The position numbers and the translations under genes were made by a program. The notes beneath the pieces were generated by a model that saw only the letters and a program-made list of their open reading frames with translations, searched no databases and was not told the DNA's origin. DNA of 64,000 nt from Hyphomicrobiales bacterium (GTDB lineage: Bacteria; Pseudomonadota; Alphaproteobacteria; Rhizobiales; Rhizobiaceae), in assembly GCA_900472395.1 (NCBI GenBank), contig UCHV01000013.1, positions 1-64,000 of the forward strand. The letters are read 5' to 3'. The first letter of the stretch is position 1. Each line of letters starts with the position of its first letter. Of this stretch, positions 57,027 to 64,000 are shown piece by piece.

Positions 57027-57671
57027 ATGGGCAACAGAACAGGCACGCAAGGACGACCGCTCTTGAAGACAGATCTTCCGATGATCCTGACCGCGCGCAT
57101 TGCTGAGGAGGACCTTCAACCGTTCGATCAACTCCGCAGCATGCACTTCCCACCCGACAGGAACCATTTGCATGCCCATCTAACGATGTTTCATCGGCTG
57201 CCCGGCGAATGCCGAACGGAGATTGAGGAACGCCTCTCCGCAATTACGGCCGACTTCGGCACGATTGTCGCCGACGTCAGCGGGCTTCGCCATCTCGGCG
57301 CAGGCGTTGCATTCACGATAATCAGCGCTGAATTGCAGGATATTCGGTCAAGACTGAAAGCTCAGTTTGCCAAATGGCTTGGCCCCCAAGACGGACAGAA
57401 ATGGCAACCGCATATCACAGTCCAAAATAAGGTGTCGAAGGCAAAAGCGGACGCGCTCTACCGCAATCTGGGTGAAGGCTTCAAGAACCATACCATCAAT
57501 ATCCCCGGCGTCACGCTTTGGCGATATCTAGGCGGCCCCTGGAATCAGATCGAAAATTTCAATTTCGCAGTAGGAAACAGTCACAACAAGATGCCGAAAA
57601 AGCCCCTCTTCGATTTTCATACAGAAGAAAGCGGCGACCCTCGCTCAGAGAAAAGAATGGCGAAGGAATAG
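57027..57671 (+). CDS. 2'-5' RNA ligase family (2H phosphoesterase) protein
   Basis: About 214 residues from the ATG at 57027; longer frames begin at 56841 and 56928. Two H-x-(T/S)-x motifs, HLTM near residue 52 and HITV near 132, are the paired catalytic histidines of the 2H phosphoesterase superfamily. The surrounding ARIAEEDLQPFDQLR and KWQPHITVQNKVSKAKADAL fit the 2'-5' RNA ligase-like branch. Substrates of such stand-alone bacterial proteins are mostly unknown. It is divergent from the SyrB-like gene. Confidence 0.75.
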   Translation: MGNRTGTQGRPLLKTDLPMILTARIAEEDLQPFDQLRSMHFPPDRNHLHAHLTMFHRLPGECRTEIEERLSAITADFGTIVADVSGLRHLGAGVAFTIISAELQDIRSRLKAQFAKWLGPQDGQKWQPHITVQNKVSKAKADALYRNLGEGFKNHTINIPGVTLWRYLGGPWNQIENFNFAVGNSHNKMPKKPLFDFHTEESGDPRSEKRMAKE

Positions 57672-57946
57672 TCAGTTGTATTCGCAGACCGGATTCAGGC
57701 GGAACCGAATCGTAATGTGACCAACATGCGAAAGCATAATTTGCGCACTCAAAGCGCTGGTACGGATCATACATCGATGCCTTGTGCCAGATAGCACGTT
57801 TGCAGGACCTGCTGGCGTGCTACCGCCTGACCGCTCAACCACTCCGTGCGCGTGAAGGGGCGAACGCGATCGGCGCTGACTAACGCGATCAGCCATACCG
57901 ATGGAAGCATGCAGCTGCTGCTCTGTTTCAATCTCCAGGAAATAAA

Positions 57947-58101
57947 CGAAAAAGCCTGCCGCGGGAGGAGATGCGGCAGGCCTTTCGAATACCATGAACA
58001 GCAACTGGGAGGATTGCTGCTGTTCAATCAGGCTCCCCTTGGGAGGAGGAGTGGGGCGCCTGAGACCGAAGCTCTGTGGGAGGAGGTACATCGCTTCGTT
58101 G
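57947..58101 (-). ncRNA. Alpha-r14 (NfeR1/Smr14C)-like small RNA with four anti-SD hairpins
   Basis: Read on the minus strand, four hairpins follow one another, each with a pyrimidine-rich loop that could pair with Shine-Dalgarno sequences. (1) GAAGC/GCTTC stem, loop ACCTCCTCCC. (2) CAGGC/GCCTG plus CCCC/GGGG, loop ACTCCTCCTCCCAA. (3) TGAACAGCA/TGCTGTTCA stem, loop containing TCCTCCC. (4) GCCTGCCGC/GCGGCAGGC stem, loop ATCTCCTCCC, followed by TTTTT, a rho-independent terminator. Rhizobial alpha-r14 RNAs such as NfeR1 carry the same CUCCUCCC loops and are regulators of many mRNAs. The length, about 155 nt, depends on an inferred start site. Confidence 0.8.
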
Positions 58102-58107
58102 GGATCG

Positions 58108-58136
58108 GTTATACACTGCCGATAAAACCGGGTTAG
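58108..58136 (-). promoter_or_regulatory. Likely promoter of the small RNA
   Basis: On the minus strand CTAACC (58136-58131) and TATAAC (58113-58108) are spaced by 17 bases and end about seven bases before the first hairpin of the small RNA. The -10 element is good, the -35 only fair. Confidence 0.45.
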
Positions 58137-58199
58137 TGGTCCAACCGCAGCCCAGCCATGCGTGGGAAGCAAACCATCAATAGAGAGAGGACTGGTTGA

Positions 58200-58385
58200 T
58201 CGCAGCCAGAAGAGGACGGCTGCCGCCGAAGCGAGAGCTGCGAAGAGGACTACCGGACATAGGTCGTTCCCCATGGTCCCGTGGCGCAAACCCGTGAGGC
58301 AACCAAAAGTAATCTCTATGTGGTTTCGGCGTGCGTATTGGCGCTTGTCGTATTTGACCGGCACTAAACCGAGTTTGCACGGGTT
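58200..58385 (-). pseudogene. IS5-family transposase C-terminal remnant
   Basis: The minus strand reads PVKYDKRQYARRNHIEITFGCLTGLRHGTMGNDLCP and ends SAAAVLFWL, the C-terminal block of IS5 transposases, whose usual form is YDKR.YKRRN.IE..FG.LKDWRR and IFWL. The catalytic glutamate of NHIE is kept, but the rest of the gene is absent. Confidence 0.75.
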
Positions 58386-58913
58386 AATTCCCCTCTGCTG
58401 CACGGTTTATCTGAGCGAGTAGGCGGATCCTCCATCGTCAGCCTGCGTTCTTTGCGCCTCGCGCTAAACATCGAGTGCAGATGCCCCGCTCTAATAGCTC
58501 ATCTGACAAGTGGTTATAAAGTAGCCACTTGTTGAACCATTCGAATCGGCGAGCCACTCGTCCGCAGGGTAACAGACCCGGCGGACACTCCCGATACAGT
58601 CGCCGCGACCAACCCACCGAAGAACCTCGGCTCCGACCGAAACCGACTGGGACTTATGCGTATATGTTAGCTATTTGCGAGACTGTCCGCATACCTTTAA
58701 GATGAATGCCTAGGCGTTAAGCGCACGTCGATCAGTTGGCTTTCAATCCGCCGTGCGCCTTGCCGAGCGCACCCCATGCCACTAAACGACGCAGGGGGCG
58801 GCAAAGGAAATCCAAGTCAGCCATCAAGCTGGGCTTCATCAAATGAAAAATTCGCGGGCTGAGAAACCGAGACGGTGCTGCCCGATCACAGCACTTCCAG
58901 ACGAACATGACGT
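58386..58913. other. Intergenic stretch with one inverted repeat
   Basis: About 530 bases without a supportable gene. At 58506-58532 an inverted repeat (ACAAGTGG, 11 bases, CCACTTGT) could be an operator or small hairpin. No U-run terminator for the KdgD operon was found. Confidence 0.35.
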
Positions 58914-61096
<2,183 letters not shown>

Positions 61097-61159
61097 GTCC
61101 AGGTTCCCGGCAAGGTCAGGCTGGACCGGCGGCGAGTTCTCCGCCGGTCATGGTCCTGA

Positions 61160-62797
61160 TTAGTTTTTCGACGCGTAGTCGAAATCCTGATCGCGCTTTG
61201 CAGCTGCCGGATCACGCTTGTCCGGCGCCCCATATCCGCCGCCACCCGGAAGCTGGAGGATCAGCCGGCGGCCGGCGGGCACATACTGACGGCCCTTGGT
61301 CTGGAGACGAGTACCGTCATCAAGCAGAACGGCACCGGCTGCACCATTCTCGCCACCGTCGCGACCCCGCGGCGGATGGTCGACACGATCGAACATGGCG
61401 TTGAAATGCATGTCGTGACCTTCGGTGGTGGATATCTCCACAACTTGGCCGAGGCCACCACGGAACTTGCCGGCACCGCCTGAACCGTCGCGCAACTCCT
61501 TGCGCCAGAATATGACCGGCCCGACGTGCTCCGTCGCCTCGATCGACATGGAATGCACGCCGCTCGGAAACGCCGTGGCGCTGAGGCCGTCGAGCGTGGA
61601 GCGCGCACCGGCACCGCCGCTGTTGAACAGAAGGACTTCGGCGCGCTGGCCGCCATCGGCCGGCGCCTTGTCGCCCGGAAGCGGACGAACGCTGACATGC
61701 AAGTTCCACAGCGCGCCCGCGCCTTCGGCGGGAACCTTGCCCGGCAGCATCTTGTGCACCGCGCCAAGCACCGCATCGGGAACGAGGTGGCCAAGCACGT
61801 GGCGTACGGAAACCGGAGCCGGATGCTGGGCATTGAGAATGCAATCCTTGGGCGCCACAACGCGGAACGGCAAAAGTGAGTAGTGGTTATTTGGAATATC
61901 CGGTGCGATCGCGACCTTCATGCCATAGCAGGCGTAAGCAGCAGAATAGATGATTGGGCAATTGATACCCTTCGGGCTCGGCGGTGAGGTGCCATCGAAA
62001 TCGGCGAGGATATGATCGCCTTCCACATCGAGGCGCACCACGATATCGATCGGCGAACCGTAACCGTCGACACGCATCGTATTGGAATAGGAGCCCTTCG
62101 GCAGCGCGGCAATGCGCTCGATCGTGGCGTCATAGCTGCGCTTGAAGATGAATTGGCCCAGTGTTTCCAGGTCGTCGAGACGGAATTCCTCCATCATGTC
62201 CATCAGGCGGCGATGGCCGATCTCGTTGCAGGCTGCCAGCGAATAGACATCGCCCACCACCTGATGGCTTTCACGAACGTTGTTATGCAGGATGTGGACG
62301 AGATCCTTGTTGACCTTGCCACGCTCGGCAAATTTCATGATCGGAACAAAGATACCTTCTTCATAAACTTCATTGGCATCCGGACCAAAACCGCGACCGC
62401 CGACATCCACTACGTGTGCCGTGCAGGCAAAATAGCCAACCAAAGCGCCGTTTCGGAAACTCGGAGAGACGACTGTGAAGTCATGCAGATGGCCGGTCCC
62501 CTTCCATGGATCGTTGGTGATGTAAACGTCACCCTCAAAGATGTTTTCAGGACCGATATCGCGAACGAAGTGGCCAACGGCCTCGGCCATGGCGTTAACG
62601 TGACCCGGTGTACCGGTAACCGCCTGAGCGATCATCAGACCGCCGCGATTGAAGACACCTGCGGAAAGGTCGCCTGACTCACGTACGCTGGTTGAAAAGG
62701 CCGTGCGGATAAGGGTGACGGCCTGCTCTTCAACAACGGAGATCAGACGATTCCACATGATCTGCATCTGGACATCGGAAAGTGCACTGGTTTTCAT
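61160..62797 (-). CDS. hyuB: Hydantoinase B/oxoprolinase subunit
   Basis: 545 residues from the ATG at 62797 (ggagga upstream). HyuB family text: IMWNRLISVVEEQAVTLIRTAFSTSVRESGDLSAGVFNRGG, HVNAMAEAVGHFVRD, GDVYITNDPWKGTGHLHDFTVVSPSF, and the C-terminal QLPGGGGYGAPDKRD. With HyuA it forms an ATP-dependent amidohydrolase acting on hydantoins, 5-oxoproline or related lactams. It starts 15 bases after the hyuA stop. Confidence 0.88.
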   Translation of the reverse strand: MKTSALSDVQMQIMWNRLISVVEEQAVTLIRTAFSTSVRESGDLSAGVFNRGGLMIAQAVTGTPGHVNAMAEAVGHFVRDIGPENIFEGDVYITNDPWKGTGHLHDFTVVSPSFRNGALVGYFACTAHVVDVGGRGFGPDANEVYEEGIFVPIMKFAERGKVNKDLVHILHNNVRESHQVVGDVYSLAACNEIGHRRLMDMMEEFRLDDLETLGQFIFKRSYDATIERIAALPKGSYSNTMRVDGYGSPIDIVVRLDVEGDHILADFDGTSPPSPKGINCPIIYSAAYACYGMKVAIAPDIPNNHYSLLPFRVVAPKDCILNAQHPAPVSVRHVLGHLVPDAVLGAVHKMLPGKVPAEGAGALWNLHVSVRPLPGDKAPADGGQRAEVLLFNSGGAGARSTLDGLSATAFPSGVHSMSIEATEHVGPVIFWRKELRDGSGGAGKFRGGLGQVVEISTTEGHDMHFNAMFDRVDHPPRGRDGGENGAAGAVLLDDGTRLQTKGRQYVPAGRRLILQLPGGGGYGAPDKRDPAAAKRDQDFDYASKN

Positions 62798-62811
62798 GTC
62801 AAATCCTCCGT

Positions 62812-64000
62812 TCAAGCGTTTTGCTTGACGCGTACGAGCAGGCAGCCGTCGGCCTGCATGATCACTTCTCGGCTTGCCGTGATGATGGTCGAGGTCTCGC
62901 GTTCGGTGATGACGGCGGGACCGGAAACGAAATCGCCGGGCTTCATGTCGGCACGCGCGACGACCGATGCCATCTGGAAGTCGCCCTCCTGAACGTCGAA
63001 GATTCGGCGTGTTCCACGAACCTTTGCGTCACCCGATTTCGCCGTGCTGCCGATCCGCTCGGGCGGTGCGACTTTCGACGTGGCACGCAGCGACCAGCTG
63101 ACGATTTCCACGTCCAGACCGTCGATGACGCGTCCGAAGAAGTGTTCGTATTGCTCGTCGAACAGGTTGCGGAACAGCTCGCCATCGGCATCGACGTAGT
63201 CGCGCACGTCGATGGTGACCGGCACTTCCCAGCCCTGGCCAACGTAACGCATGTAAGCCGTGCATTCGAGGTCGGGATCGGCTTCCGGCGACCCCGAACG
63301 CACGAAAGAGATGGCCTCTGCGCTGAGTTCTGCGATGGTCTGATTGATGGCGTCAGCATCGAAACGGCTGAGGCGGCTATAGGCGCTGCGCACGCTTTCA
63401 AAACCAAAGGGAGCGCGCAGGAAGCCGATAGCCGACCCGACGCCCGCACCCGGCGGGATCAGAAGTTCGGCCATGCCGAGCTTTTCGCAAAGGCGGCTGG
63501 CGTGAATGGGCGCCGCGCCGCCGAAGGCGATCATGGTGAACTCGGACAGTTCCTTGCCGTTTTCCACCGCGTGCATGCGGGCGGCATTGCTCATGTTCTC
63601 GTCCACCACTTCGCTGAGGCCGTAAGCGGCCGTCGCGATATCCGTCTCAAGCTTCGAAGCGAGATTCGCATCCACGGCCTTGTCGGATGCCAGGCGGTCG
63701 AGTTTCATCGCACCGCCTGCGAATTCATCCGGGTCTAGACGGCCGAGAATAAGATCGGCATCCGTGACAGTCGGGTTCGCGCCGCCGCGACCATAGCAGG
63801 CAGGGCCGGGCTCCGAACCCGCACTGTGGGGCCCAACGCGGATCTGGCGCATGCTGTCGATCGTGGCGATCGAACCACCGCCGGCGCCGATCTCGACCAT
63901 TTCGATCACCGGAATGGAGATCGGCATGCCGCTGCCCTTCTTGAAGCGCCAGGTGCGCGCGACTTCAAAGGTCTTCGACGTCTTTGGTGTCTGCTTTTCG
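62812..64000 (-). CDS. hyuA: Hydantoinase A/oxoprolinase subunit, partial (N-terminus outside window)
   Basis: The C-terminal 395 or so residues of a HyuA-type subunit; the reading frame stays open to the window edge. Landmarks are IEMVEIGAGGGSIATIDSMRQIRVGPHSAGSEPGPACYGRGG with the metal/phosphate region, ILGRLDPDEFAGGAM, and GGAAPIHASRLCEKLGMAELLIPPGAGVGSAIGF. The missing part would hold the ATPase-like N-domain. Partner of the HyuB protein encoded directly downstream. Confidence 0.88.
   Translation of the reverse strand, partial: EKQTPKTSKTFEVARTWRFKKGSGMPISIPVIEMVEIGAGGGSIATIDSMRQIRVGPHSAGSEPGPACYGRGGANPTVTDADLILGRLDPDEFAGGAMKLDRLASDKAVDANLASKLETDIATAAYGLSEVVDENMSNAARMHAVENGKELSEFTMIAFGGAAPIHASRLCEKLGMAELLIPPGAGVGSAIGFLRAPFGFESVRSAYSRLSRFDADAINQTIAELSAEAISFVRSGSPEADPDLECTAYMRYVGQGWEVPVTIDVRDYVDADGELFRNLFDEQYEHFFGRVIDGLDVEIVSWSLRATSKVAPPERIGSTAKSGDAKVRGTRRIFDVQEGDFQMASVVARADMKPGDFVSGPAVITERETSTIITASREVIMQADGCLLVRVKQNA

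Noticed and set aside
57672..58403. Open frame of 243 codons on the minus strand
   Set aside because: Its first third is an IS5 transposase tail and its centre coincides with the hairpins of the small RNA; the amino-acid text there (repeated P and Q patches) reflects RNA structure, not a protein family.

Overview
The window looks like an accessory replicon or genomic island of a member of the Rhizobiaceae (Rhizobium, Agrobacterium or Ensifer type). The grounds are the ExoF/ExoP/ExoY-style exopolysaccharide genes, the rhizobial ISL3, IS5 and IS630 transposases, a SyrB-like protein, and a small RNA with repeated CCUCCC loops typical of alphaproteobacterial anti-Shine-Dalgarno RNAs. No rRNA, tRNA, replication gene or CRISPR array was seen. 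The assignment comes from protein and motif recognition only.

Layout. (1) 1-10.7 kb is an IS-rich region: a decayed ISL3 transposase, a glycine-zipper surface protein, a broken IS5, a translationally coupled GT4 glycosyltransferase and glycogen-debranching-type enzyme, an IS5 interrupted by an IS630, four small conserved-looking genes (one DUF1488), and a second ISL3 remnant. (2) 10.9-32.8 kb is an exopolysaccharide locus. It holds a FemAB-like acyltransferase, a Wzx flippase, a Wzz/BY-kinase-like copolymerase with a degenerate nucleotide site, a fused GT4-GT2 glycosyltransferase, an ExoY-type initiating sugar transferase, a GT4, an ExoF-type export protein, a Wzy-like polymerase, and a tightly packed minus-strand operon for an unusual nucleotide sugar. 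That operon runs cytidylyltransferase, 3,5-epimerase, DUF4910 protein, zinc-finger C-methyltransferase, DUF707 protein, SDR, FAD protein. (3) 33-39.2 kb holds a dead NodT-like outer-membrane gene, a GT8 transferase, a secreted glycosidase-like protein and another GT4. (4) 39.5-41.2 kb holds remnants of two antitoxins and a tyrosine recombinase. (5) 41.3-48.3 kb holds small regulatory and stress genes: a TetR/flavoprotein pair, VOC, GyrI-like, NTF2/Xre/ABM, a dead DUF4239 gene and CsbD. (6) 48.5-56.0 kb holds a two-component system divergent from a ribose-type sugar ABC transporter with an SMP-30 lactonase. (7) 56.3-58.4 kb holds a SyrB-like protein, a 2H phosphoesterase and the sRNA gene. (8) 58.9-64 kb holds KdgD, an aminotransferase and HyuB/HyuA, the last running off the window.

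How the genes work together. The polysaccharide genes cover initiation, sugar transfer, precursor synthesis, flipping, polymerisation and export, so the locus could assemble a complete repeat unit with a branched deoxysugar, but no CDP-glucose 4,6-dehydratase is present in the window. The right-hand part reads as uptake and breakdown of a sugar or sugar acid (ABC transporter, lactonase, 5-keto-4-deoxyglucarate dehydratase) beside a hydantoin/oxoproline-type hydrolase.

The most interesting item is the minus-strand RNA gene near 58.0 kb: four consecutive hairpins, each exposing a CCUCCC motif, the last being a terminator.
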